Translations under genes and position numbers: made by a program | Shown: one piece after another, positions 23,363 to 33,264 of the stretch | How the letters are laid out: the number at the start of each line of letters is the position of its first letter | How positions within the stretch are numbered: position 1 is the first letter of the stretch | DNA from: Meconema thalassinum | Taxonomy: Eukaryota > Arthropoda > Insecta > Orthoptera > Tettigoniidae | Assembly (NCBI GenBank): GCA_946902985.2 | Contig: OX336395.1 | Coordinates: forward strand, 13,060,708 to 13,124,707 | Reading direction: 5' to 3' | Length of the DNA stretch: 64,000 nt | Notes under the pieces: model-generated | Told to the model about the DNA's origin: nothing | What the model saw: only the letters and a program-made list of their open reading frames with translations | Database searches by the model: none

Positions 23363-23388
23363 CCTGGCAACGAATTTGGGCCGCCAGG
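23363..23388 (-). other. Stem-loop 1 (CCTGGC/GCCAGG)
   Basis: A 6-bp perfect stem CCTGGC (23363-23368) pairs with GCCAGG (23383-23388) around a 14-base loop containing AATTTG. Flanks are CTTAC on the left and CGCCGAA on the right. A second hairpin with the same flanks and an ATTTG loop lies 123 bp downstream. Confidence 0.6.
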
Positions 23389-23485
23389 CGCCGAAATTTT
23401 ACCTCAATATATGTATTAAAAAAAATTGTCTTAAATGTAAGACTATGCTACATTATAATAACTTATCATGAGTTATCGGACTTAC

Positions 23486-23513
23486 CCTGATGACGGATTT
23501 GTGGGTCATCAGG
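23486..23513 (-). other. Stem-loop 2 (CCTGATGAC/GTCATCAGG)
   Basis: A 9-bp perfect stem CCTGATGAC (23486-23494) pairs with GTCATCAGG (23505-23513) around GGATTTGTGG. The flanks CTTAC and CGCCGAA and the ATTTG loop match stem-loop 1, but the stem differs on both sides in a complementary way. Confidence 0.65.
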
Positions 23514-25570
23514 CGCCGAACGGCGTTCTCTTATACTACTTATTCTACTTATGGTATATATAAAAAAAAAACTACATCTAAGCCGAGAGGGTTGCCTTAA
23601 TCTATTGCCGAAAGATGCTGTGCTGAATTGCAACAGTGTTCATTAAATTTGCTTAATCCTAGGTTGCGTGTCAAATGCAACCGTCTATAACTAAATTTGG
23701 CCTAGGACGATCGCCTGGGGCAATTAAATCCCCAGATCACCACCCGCACGAGCCCCAGAAACACCGGTTGTCTCTAGGGTCGCTAGATTCCGTCCCCTTA
23801 ACTCTAGGTGTCGACGTCTATTACTAGGACTAATCTATGCGCAGGCGCTTACGGTGCCACTAAGCTAACCGTTTCGCCCGCTGTAACTTTCGTGTTCATA
23901 ACCGGGTGCTGTTCCTATTTGACGTAGGTGAGCCGCCCACTTGGCTCCTGTGAGGGGCGCGCGATGCCCCTCTCTGAATGCCCTCTGACTGCCCGATGCG
24001 TCGTCATTTATGTGGGCATTGGACAGTGTGGTCCAATGGCATAATATCCTCCGGGAAGAAAGCGTCCGGGGAGTCCTCTTTGCCTGTGTCGGCCGCAATA
24101 TTTGTATTCATATGTCCTCCGGGAAGTGAGCGTCCGGGGAGTCCTCTTCGCCTTAATCGGCATTGCTGGGTTGGCCCACTGAACCCTTTTGAGTGCCCGC
24201 TATGCTACTCATTTAAGAACTCTGGCGACCCGTTGTCGTCCATTTACGTGGGCGCAGGACCGAATGAGCGCGTACATTCCATATATATATATATTCATAT
24301 TTCATTCTGCATTATTGATTACCGTCGTGGTCTTCACCTTCACCTCGCGGGGTAAGGACTTGTCGGATCTAGGATTGGTCCTGCTGAACCCTTGGATCCT
24401 GCTTCACTCCTGACGAATAGGAGTCTGACTCCCCGCCATGGAAGTCCTACTTACGTAAATTTAACTAACAGTCTAGTCATAATATGGTCGTCTCTAGGGA
24501 TAGCTCCCGAGGCCGGCGCGGAGTGAGCTATTTCTCCCGCCATTCTCAGAAAGTCTCCCTGCAGGTTTTGGCTTCGACGACCGTGGCTCAAAGTGGGTTT
24601 AGCATCCCTTCCTCCCAGGGGCGGTTTATGCGCACCTAGGATTCCAGAGCTTGCCCGACCAGGCCGCGAATGCTTTGACCTTACGTGGTTCGTCTATTTG
24701 GTCTAGTCGTCAGTAATTTGATGAGCCGACTGGGGTAAGGGTCCACATCGCCTTCCCCAGCTCTGCTCCTAGTGTTGTGCTTTTGACCTTTGGCTAACGC
24801 CGGTATCATCAGCCAGGGTGTTTCAGGTTCCCTTTTTTTTTTTTTTTTTTTTTTAATATAGGTGTAACCTGTGTAAAAAGTGTCAAGTGTAAAATACTTC
24901 CAGTGTGGTGGGCTGGTAAAACCTCTACATACGTAGACTACTTTAGGCTACCTGTGCTATATCAGCTTCTCCAGCGATAATGCTCTTTTTTAACCTTGAT
25001 GGAGGTGTTAGTAGGGTCTGTGGCGTCAGGTACCCTGTTATTGTGATCTGGGGGTAGTTATCTGTAGAGTGGGTTAAAGCAGGGTAGGAGGAGGTTGCGC
25101 ACTTCCGAATTCCGCGTTAGTGGCGGCCTGGAACCGGTTTTTGTGCTGGGATGCTCCTACAGTGAGTGGAACGGGGCAGGTAATTCCCGGGGTTGCAAAA
25201 AATAAAATAAAAATCCATGCCGGTCTGATATCAATATCCCCTGGTGAATGGATGGGATATACATGCATGCGTCTGGATATGAGGCGTTTGCACTCATGTA
25301 TGGATAGGTGTAGGTTGAGGCATAATACTAATATATTTCCCTCTCATGCGGGATGATTTAAATTTAAAAAAAATGGTTAGTATTTATTACTTATGGCCTC
25401 ATCTCTCATATGGAGATGTGCATTACGCTTAGTTGTTGTTTGCCGATGCACCCCTCTCATTCAGGTGATAGCGGTGGGGCTCAAGGCGTAGCATGCCCTT
25501 TCTGTAAACACATGAAGTTTACCAACCCTTATGTATACTTTGTAGTGTAGTGTAGCTGTGCTGGTCGTGT

Positions 25571-26890
25571 TCATGTGTCTGCGTTGTTTATGTTTGGACG
25601 TGAAAAGGTTATGGGAAGGGAGTAGAGTGGGACGCTGTTAGCATGTTCTCTTGTCATCCTTCCTTGGTCCACTAATTCGTCTATTTTGTCATTAGTGTCG
25701 TCTTTCCGGGTTTTGAAGTGCAGATCCACGGCTTTTTCCGTAGCCTTTTCCGTGATCTTTCTCCCCTCCTCTATGGTCTTTATGTTATTCAACATATGTT
25801 GGACCGTGAGGTTGTTCATGATGCATAGCTTTTCTACTATGGCTGGTCTGAGGCCCTGCATCAACAGCTTGACTTTCTGTTTATTTGTCATTGCTGCATT
25901 GTACTTTTCGCACATTATCAATTTAACATTGATGTATGCCTGGGCGCTCTCTTTGGGTCCCTGTGACCTCTGTCTAATCTGGTCATAGAGATCGTCATCG
26001 TCTGGTATAAGCTGGAACTCATCCTTCAACATTACCGCGGTTTCCTCCCATGTGGCAGCCTCTAGTGCGTCCTCATGGAGCTCATACCACGTCATGGCCG
26101 CCTTTGTGAGGTAGGCAGGAAGGAGCCGTTTTCTAACTTCCTCGCTCCAACCATTGATCCGGGCCGTTCTATTGAAGGCCTTGAGGTATTCCTCGGGATC
26201 CTGGCCTTCCCCCGTGAACTTTGTGGGGTGGATCATGGGGTACTCAGTGTGTCTATTCATGTCGTTCTCGGCTGTGTCCCGTTGACTGTGTGTCGAGGTG
26301 TTTGGGCTGTTTGGAGGGGAATTAGCCTCGCTTCCCGTGTAGGACACCTGTGTTACGTTACCAGGTGGCTCGTCACCTGATATGCTTGTGCTGATGGCCG
26401 GTGTGTTGTCGTACTGTGTGGATTCGACTATGTGTACGGTTCTGTCTAAATCCTGTTTTACTGTCTCCAAAATAGTGTGGATGTCCAGAACTGCTTCTGT
26501 CGTGTGACTATTGGCTTTAATAGTGTCTGTTTCTAATAGCTCTGAAATGCGCTCGAGCAGGTTATTGGCTTTCTGCTCTGTGATCTGCAGTTGCTGTAAC
26601 AATAGGGGATGGAGTGTTGGCAGGCAATCTACCTCACTATCGCTGGATACCGGCGACTCGTGTGTGTATTCACTGGCCTGGGACCGTGTAAAATGTATAA
26701 CTTGTGCTGCAGCGGCAGGGTGTTGAGCACGGATCTGTGCTGTTTGGAATTCAAGGTCCCTGAGAAGTTGTACTGCAGTCTGGTCAGTTATTAAGTCACC
26801 GTTCTTAATCTTTAGCTTCGGCAGGAGTGGGGTCGTACTAGCCGACAAATGGTGTGCAAAGTCTCTTAATGTAGTCCTAAATGTGGACAT
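25571..26890 (-). CDS. Gag polyprotein of the gag-only LTR element (439 aa)
   Basis: The ORF starts at an ATG 163 bp inside the 5' LTR and is intact. Residues 1-100 are weakly conserved. Residues about 100-170 form amphipathic helices (LHPLLLQQLQITEQKANNLL; AVLDIHTILETVKQDLDRTV), followed by a Ser/Thr/Pro linker (SPPNSPNTSTHS). Residues about 215-340 match the retrotransposon Gag domain: IHPTKFTGEGQDPEEYLKAF, a conserved AMTWYELHEDA with WEETAVMLKDEF, and QGPKESAQAYI. No CCHC zinc knuckle follows; the C-terminus is charged (EKATEKAVDLHFKTRKDD). It probably forms capsid-like particles that package the element's RNA, with enzymes from a related element. Intact coding with a decayed neighbourhood fits recent insertion. 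Confidence 0.88.
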   Translation of the reverse strand: MSTFRTTLRDFAHHLSASTTPLLPKLKIKNGDLITDQTAVQLLRDLEFQTAQIRAQHPAAAAQVIHFTRSQASEYTHESPVSSDSEVDCLPTLHPLLLQQLQITEQKANNLLERISELLETDTIKANSHTTEAVLDIHTILETVKQDLDRTVHIVESTQYDNTPAISTSISGDEPPGNVTQVSYTGSEANSPPNSPNTSTHSQRDTAENDMNRHTEYPMIHPTKFTGEGQDPEEYLKAFNRTARINGWSEEVRKRLLPAYLTKAAMTWYELHEDALEAATWEETAVMLKDEFQLIPDDDDLYDQIRQRSQGPKESAQAYINVKLIMCEKYNAAMTNKQKVKLLMQGLRPAIVEKLCIMNNLTVQHMLNNIKTIEEGRKITEKATEKAVDLHFKTRKDDTNDKIDELVDQGRMTREHANSVPLYSLPITFSRPNINNADT

Positions 26891-27034
26891 TTAATAATAA
26901 AAAAAAATGTGTGACGCAATATGAGGTTAAAAAATTTTTTTTTTTTCTCTATTTGCTTGGCTTTTTTTTGCGGTACGGAAGGGGTCGTTTTAACTACGAG
27001 GGCTCGTTGATTGAGTCCCTTTTCTCTATGCGTA

Positions 27035-27051
27035 GTACCCCGCCTCCACCA
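27035..27051 (-). promoter_or_regulatory. Primer-binding site of the gag-only element
   Basis: On minus, one base after the 5' LTR, the sequence reads TGGTGGAGGCGGGGTAC. It starts with the TGG expected opposite a tRNA CCA end. I cannot name the tRNA. Confidence 0.55.
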
Positions 27052-27052
27052 G

Positions 27053-27925
27053 TGTTTTAGATCCCTTATTTGGGGGTGGATCTAAAAGGGAGAGTTGCTG
27101 TACTAATTTATGAGTTTGTGCCTAAAGAAGGGTAGCTCCCCTTGACAGGGCAAGCTGACCAGTGTAGTGTGTTGTGGTGTGCTAGGAACTAGGGGGCGCT
27201 CCTATAAAGACTGTAAATGTGGTTTAAGGGATGCAGCCTTAGCACGCGGGTCGATGTACTAGTCGCCCAGCCGGCTACTTATTATATAATCACCTTGCTA
27301 GTGTCAGCGGTTCGGCACGCGCTTCACTTGAGCACGCGAGCCGCTGTGAGGAATACAAGGACGTCTGAGTTGGCGTTATTACTACGGTGTGTCACGTCTG
27401 ACTGTGACGGGAGTAAGGAAGGACGTTGGGACGTGAAGAAGAGTGTAGATCAGTAATGCAAGTGTAAGAGACTGACCAAGTGTTTATTGGTCAGCAATGA
27501 GTAACTGTTAGTCCCTTTTAAGGGATCTTGTGATGTTATAATGTGAGTACAAACTGTGGGTGTTAGGTTACAAAAGTAGGATTCTGAACACTGACTGACT
27601 GACTCACCTCGGTTGACACTGTCGTTAGCCTCCGGCTGTCTCGTCGAAGCACTGATGATGGAGAGATCCTCGTGACCCACTTAAGGCACCTTTTATACCT
27701 TTAGCCTCTGTTCTGTCAGCGCGTTGTGGCATAGTTGAACCAGTTTGTAGTATGTCGCTGTGTGTCATAATTACGCAAGGGTTGAGCTGCTTTATGGAGT
27801 AGCCAGCTGCCCTTATAGTATTGATGGATATTGGGTAGGCTTTTAAAGGGTTGCCTTTTATGAGATTTAGACAGATGATGGGGGGGATGATCTCTAAGGG
27901 GTGCATACCCCTTGGGTATTGTACA
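27053..27925 (-). repeat. 5' LTR of the gag-only element
   Basis: Same 873-bp sequence as 20969-21841. In element sense it begins TGTACAATACCC (27925) and ends CTAAAACA (27053). It should contain the promoter, but I see no clear-cut TATA/initiator pair. Confidence 0.95.
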
Positions 27926-28223
27926 ATATCTTTGAAAGTATTATATTTTTTAAAAAGAATTTAATGAAGAAAGATGCTTTTCTTAAAACAAACAATGATG
28001 TTCATAGGCATAACACAAGACAAAATCAAAACATTCATATTTCACACACACACACACACACAAGCATATATCAAAAAGGAACTTTTCACACTGGAGTTAA
28101 ATTATACAATAAACTACCCCAGTATATAAAACTGGCCCCAAAAATAAAAACCTTTGATAGAATGTTGAAAGCTTATCTGCAGTGCCATTGTTTTTACTCA
28201 GTAGTTGAATATCTTAGCGTATA
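27926..28223 (+). pseudogene. LINE C ORF2 C-terminus and 3' end
   Basis: The frame resumes after the ATAT duplication with FESIIFFKKNLMKK, then HRHNTRQNQNIH, a CA-repeat-expanded stretch, FHTGVKLYNKLPQYIK and FDRMLKAYL, ending at a stop near 28222. This is the usual C-terminal region of Jockey/CR1-like ORF2. The 3' UTR continues to about 28506. Confidence 0.8.
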
Positions 28224-28506
28224 GGAGCGATGAAATCTATAATTATATTTTGCTTTTTTAATTTATTTGTAATACCGTTGTATTTATAGAATTAAGTTTT
28301 CATATTATGATAATAGAGTGAGGTGTAAATAGTTGTGCAATAAGATTGTATCTATTAAGATTTGCTATTATAATAAGTTAAATAGTTATAATATTAGTAA
28401 TATATACCTGTTAGTTCTTTTATTTTATAGATGTAAATTCTGACGTGTCCTATATCAAAAATGTATTGAATGCATGTATTTGATCAAATGGAATTAATAA
28501 AAATCT

Positions 28507-29664
28507 ATCTAATTCTTTAACATTCCTTCGGCGTGTAATATCGCGCCCTGTGGTTGGGATTCCTCTTAAAACTGGAGGTCCTGTGGCTCATGGTCGCTAG
28601 ATTAATGGTTACGTAAAACTACAAGCTTCCTCCCTATTAAAATAATTACTCCTTGAAGTTTGTTTTGTATTTACAACTGATCTGAGTGAAATGGTCTCAG
28701 AGCCCTGTTTTGATTTGTTATGATACTGACTTTGTTATCGGTAGAAAGCCGATAGTGTGGATTGCTTCCTTATCCCCATGCACTGCTGGTAATCTGACGC
28801 AAAGGCGGAAACTTCAGTCTCACCCTTCTTTGTGTTGTTTATTGCCTATATCCTGTGCTGAAATTATATAACTTGATGTGCTGCATTGCTTGTAGAGCCT
28901 CTTCATTCTGTGCATGAGCTAACAGACATGAAGATAAGTTAATTCCGTGTAATATAATTTGTACGAAAGAAGGTGACCATAGCTAGACTGTCGTTTAAAA
29001 TCTGAGATACTTTTTTACATATTGTGCGACTTTCCTGCTAAAATTACGCATCTTGATAGAGCTACCTTTCATCAAACGTGTGATCTTCATAAAGATGACT
29101 ATTTTGGAGTTAGGATTGACTATATTAGCAACTGATAGGTGGCTCTTCTGACATCTATTTACTTCATTCAAATATCCATTCAGGATCTCTGAACAAGTGG
29201 GAAGGATGTTATTCTGTAGAAGCATGGAATGTATGCATTTGTTGTAGTTGTGAGTGAAATAACCAAGTGTGTTTGCTGTTGTGTTGTATGGAGCTATTAC
29301 AGAAGGGTTCTATTAAAATGAATTTGGTGGACATCATTCTCATCTATGACATTAGTAAGTAAAGTGGCAATAAACCAATAAGATGGGCAAACACTTGTTT
29401 TAGCCATAACCCAACAGGCTGGTGAATGAAACAATAGTGTGTATAACAGACACTTCATTTGTCCTGTTTACAATATTTACGTTAAGGTTTGTGGATGTGA
29501 AATTTAGGCATTCCTCATAAGGTGCCAAGTATTATAAGTACATTAAGTTTCTCCCTACCTTGAGTATTCTTGAGATCAATATTGCTTTAATAGGAACTCA
29601 ATACCGTAAAATGCACAGCACACTATGCAATATTTCTTTACACAACATTCATCAACGTTGTTTG
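28507..29664. other. Unassigned AT-rich stretch
   Basis: Between the LINE C tail and the start of copy B I recognise no gene, repeat or transposon. ORFs of 61 and 76 codons (28686-28871 plus; 29225-28995 minus) have no features I can identify. Confidence 0.5.
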
Positions 29665-30043
29665 TTTAAGACTGATATAAACGTTATATATTAACAGTAA
29701 GTTACTGCACCCACGCCACTAAGTCTCCACACACACTCAATGCTAGAGACAATCTGCTAGGCCCACACTTGGCATATGTATAGGAACTGAACTGCTTTGT
29801 GATTTGAACTCTACAAAACTTCTCTGTCTTTGCCCTGTCTCCCTTGACATAAGAAAACTCTACGGATGCGAATTTGACTATACTTCAGTATGTTATTTAT
29901 TCCTTGATTCCTTCAGTGCAAGTTTTAAGTCGTGTGTAACACATAATTCTACCTATGCAAAGGGGAACATATTTGTGAAACAAGTCATATGGACCATGTT
30001 AGGGGTATTAAGATTGCAGAATGTCCTATTCCGAACATCGTAC
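29665..30043. repeat. Segmental duplication, copy B part 1, with one satellite monomer
   Basis: 29679-29748 is a single satellite monomer (ACGTTATATATTAACAGTAAG...CTCAATGCTAG). It is followed by ACAATCTGCTAGGCCC and sequence matching 6150-6337 and then 7026-7110, without the RTE insertion present in copy A. It is cut at 30043 by the Gypsy element. Confidence 0.88.
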
Positions 30044-30990
30044 TGTGCCAGAATTTATTTAAGGTCATTACCAAAGAACCAATCTGGATATGAACCAAGA
30101 CCAAAAAAAAAAAAATAGTGGATGAAAATCTTTTATTCATTAAAAATTCGAGAAATATGGGAAAAACTGTATGGAAATGAGTGAAATACTATACATCTTA
30201 TGCAATTATGAAAGGCAAGAAAGAAGGAATGATTTAAAGATGGACATATATTCTATTATACGAATGTGGGAGGTCTATATTGCGAGAGACATCACGCCAC
30301 TTGAAGCGAGAGTTACGTCATGAAAGAGGGGAAGAGACGAAGGTCAAACTACGGACTGAAGCGAGGAGAGGTGGTAGAAGTTACGTCACACCACGAGAGG
30401 GGAGGCAGAAACTGTAACTTGCCGAGCGCAGAGAACCGGACGAGAGAGTTTGTTTCCAATTTGAGATTTCATCGAGTCAAGACCTCGAGAAGAAGCCAGT
30501 ATTATTATAACAGTGCTACGCTTTATCAAAGTTGGAAGCGAAGAAGAGTGCAGTACAGCAAGACTGTAACTTGAGGAGCAAGCTACATTTATTACGCAGA
30601 ACGGAACAGTATATAGCCAAATATTACAGTGCTTAATACAAAGTGGTTTTTACATCGCATGAAAACATTTCGACAAGAAGATATTCATTATTACTACGAT
30701 TGAACGCATACTTGAACATTACATTAAAAATGCAAGTTAGATATCAGCAACGGGGAAGTCTTAAATATATCATCAGTGAAATGAGAATTATCATGTGCTA
30801 AGCTAAAGCATAGGGAAGTGGAGACTACAAAGATGTACAGTTGAATTCCAGAATTCACTATTATGGAAGGCGCAGCAGAATATCCACGTGACGCGCAAAA
30901 TCACCGAACAAACCTTTACTTTTCTACAAGAGTTCTAATACATCTTGAATACTCGCAAACGCTTGTATAAACGACAATATTCAACCTGAG

Positions 30991-31034
30991 ACGAGATGTC
31001 AATTCTGAAGAAACGAGATGTCAATTCTGAAGAG
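30991..31034 (+). repeat. 22-bp tandem repeat in 5' LTR, two copies
   Basis: The unit ACGAGATGTCAATTCTGAAG plus AA occurs twice. The 3' LTR has four copies at 45976-46063. Confidence 0.85.
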
Positions 31035-31591
31035 ATGGAGAGTCGAAGCCAGACGACTAGCAGTGAACGGAGGACGGAGTGTTGACAGAGCGGGCTGTTT
31101 CACGGCGAGGTCGTTCACCGAGGACGTCACCGACCTTGTTCCACTGGGGGAAGAGGCCAGCTGGTTCTGACACAAACCGGTCTTCATAGCTGTGGGCGAT
31201 ACGATGAGCTCCGAGACACGTTTGGTTTGGCAGGCGAGACGAAGGTATTCTCCAGACCAGATTCAACTCAAGGTAGTGAAGAGATTGTTTTATATAATGT
31301 AGAATTGTAGTTATGTTCTGTGATTATCCAATTGACCAACAGCATTATTTCAACCGTATAATTTTGTCAGTATAATTTTGTTAGTATAATTAAATTATGT
31401 AGATCTTGTAGTAGTAATTTTTCGTATTTTTCTTAGGAGTTATTTTTCTTGTTCTTGAAAATTTCAGTCACTTGGACGAAATTTTACATAGCGATGCTAT
31501 TAACGCTAAAGTCAAATCAGAGTAAAACCGTGTAGAATTTTTCATATTTGCGTTAGATTTAATCTTATTAAATCTGTTTTATCGCAGCGAT

Positions 31592-31741
31592 GGAATGTAG
31601 AATGAATTGTTTAAAGGAATGTAAAATGAATTATTTAAAGGAATGTAAAATGAATTATTTAAAGGAATGTAGAATGAATTGTTTAAAGGAATGTAGAATG
31701 AACTATTTAAAAGAATGTAGAGTGAACTATTTAAAAGGAGT
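31592..31741 (+). repeat. 24-bp tandem repeat in 5' LTR, about six copies
   Basis: The unit is GGAATGTAGAATGAATTGTT plus TAAA, with point variants. The same array is at 46607-46756 in the 3' LTR. Confidence 0.88.
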
Positions 31742-33264
31742 ATAACATTGAACGAACTAAAGGAGTATAATTGTAAATGAAGTAAAGGAAGTTTATTGAT
31801 GCAAATTTAAGTACCGCATATTTAAGAAGTTATGTCAAGAAGTGTAAAGAATATTTCGACAACTCATGATGTTGATTCGAGTGTCAGAAATTTATTTTCA
31901 ACTAATTATGAACGAAAGTATTACGAAAACGCTTATACACATATGTCTAATGAGATTTAGAGTATTAAAAAAGCATAGATGAATTTTTTAAACAAATATA
32001 TTCATGGAAGGAAGTCAAACTTATATCATTTGTTAAAAATATGAATACTTACTGATATTTCTTGAAAGGTTGTAATTGAATGTAAAACTGAATTTAAACA
32101 CGTGAAAAGAAAGTTAACAAAGTTAAATCACAGGGTGATCAGAAAGTGAAAGTACAGAGATTTATTGCAGAAGTGGAATTATAAGCACGAGGAGAAGTTA
32201 TATCAGGATAGAGAAGGATGTTAAAGTTAGGAAGAAAATGTATTGAAGTGGAAGTTTATAGTTGAAATACCGTGCAAATTAATGAGATATAGACGTAAAT
32301 GAGTTACGTATTTTTACGAAAGGAGGCTGAGGAGTCTCAAAGTTTTTCTAGTATTGATCGCAATGATTGTGAAGTTATTTGAGTGTATTAAAGGAAGATT
32401 CTGTACAGGGTGTTTAAGAGAGGAGGTAATTGTTGTATAATTTTGGAAGAGGAGTGTGAGAACGAAGGTTAATGCCGTGCACTTCTAGTATTCACGTTTA
32501 TCAGAGAACTATTAACACAGTAAAGAATTTCAGAACTTTTTCAGTATTTTATAATGAATAGATAAAAGGTAAAAAAGGAACTGTGCTTAGCTTAAATGTT
32601 TGTCACTTATGTTCAATTGATTAAGACGAGTATTTATTACTTTCAACACGATAGTTGCGGTGTATGTTTGTTATTTGATTGTTAAGGAAGTTGAGTAGGT
32701 AAAAGACTCGTTGAAAGATAGACAATTTAATCTTTTCGACACAATAGAGTGTATAATTTGTGCGAACCATAAATGAATGTATATATGCACATAGTTAATG
32801 AATAATTTTTGCTTAGATATGGAACTACGGTTCAGAGTTGAAGCGGATTTGTATAAAGTAGGGTAATGCTTAGTATCACGCCTTTTCACTTTTCTTATTA
32901 CATCAGTGCCACGTGCAAGTTTTATTTTTGGGAGAGTGTCAAGGAGACACCATATTCAGGGAGGAAGCCAGTTTTATTATACTTGTTTTTAGCACAATAA
33001 ACGGCTGGCGCTCTTTAGCGACTCAGTCAACTTTTATCTTAGCTGACACCGTTTTCATTGTCGTCATCGTCGAAAATAGTACTGCGAGGTATAGATACAG
33101 GCGCTCACTATAGATTAGACCTTATCACCCCTCGAGATTGGAGTTTCTGGATTTGCTCTAAATGTAAATGATAGTAGAAATTTGTACCTTGGCTGGTAGT
33201 ACTATTTTCTTATAAATAATCATTTATCCTGTAGGTTCCTGAAATTCCCAATTTTACTTAGTAG

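Larger units (their letters stand above)
21858..25570 (-). other. 3.7-kb non-coding region of the gag-only element
   Basis: Between gag and the polypurine tract there is no ORF with recognisable similarity and no trace of pol motifs in either strand. The stretch is rich in short perfect hairpins (for example 22950-22968, 23222-23241, 24017-24038) and contains the paired stem-loops at 23363-23388 and 23486-23513. It has a duplicated motif CCTCCGGGAAG...AGCGTCCGGGGAG at 24049-24080 and 24115-24145, and a T run near 24833-24853. It may carry RNA packaging or replication signals, or be pol-replacing filler. Confidence 0.8.
20969..27925 (-). mobile_element. Complete gag-only LTR retrotransposon (6957 bp)
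   Basis: Two 873-bp LTRs, identical as far as I could read, bound the element, and both ends have TGT...ACA termini. The host duplication is ATAT (20965-20968 and 27926-27929), and LINE C coding continues cleanly across it. Gag, a TGG-starting primer-binding site and a polypurine tract all place the sense strand on minus. No protease, RT, RNase H or integrase ORF or fragment is recognisable, so mobilisation must have been in trans. The organisation resembles gag-bearing non-autonomous elements (TR-GAG or BARE-2 style) described in plants. Confidence 0.93.
17200..28506 (+). mobile_element. LINE C: plus-strand Jockey/CR1-like element split by two insertions
   Basis: Coding remnants run in order: endonuclease (17205-17866), linker and RT fingers (17867-18533), RT palm and thumb (19982-20960), C-terminus (27926-28223) and a 3' UTR ending near 28506 (TTAATAAAAATCTATCTAATTC). 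A GC-rich gag-like element (18534-19979) and a complete LTR element (20969-27925) separate the parts. Removing them restores continuity of the RT order. The 5' end is truncated within the endonuclease and lies head to head with LINE A. Confidence 0.88.

Noticed and set aside
24833..24853. T run as the 3' end of a minus-strand retroposon
   Set aside because: No retroposon body or target duplication could be found next to it.
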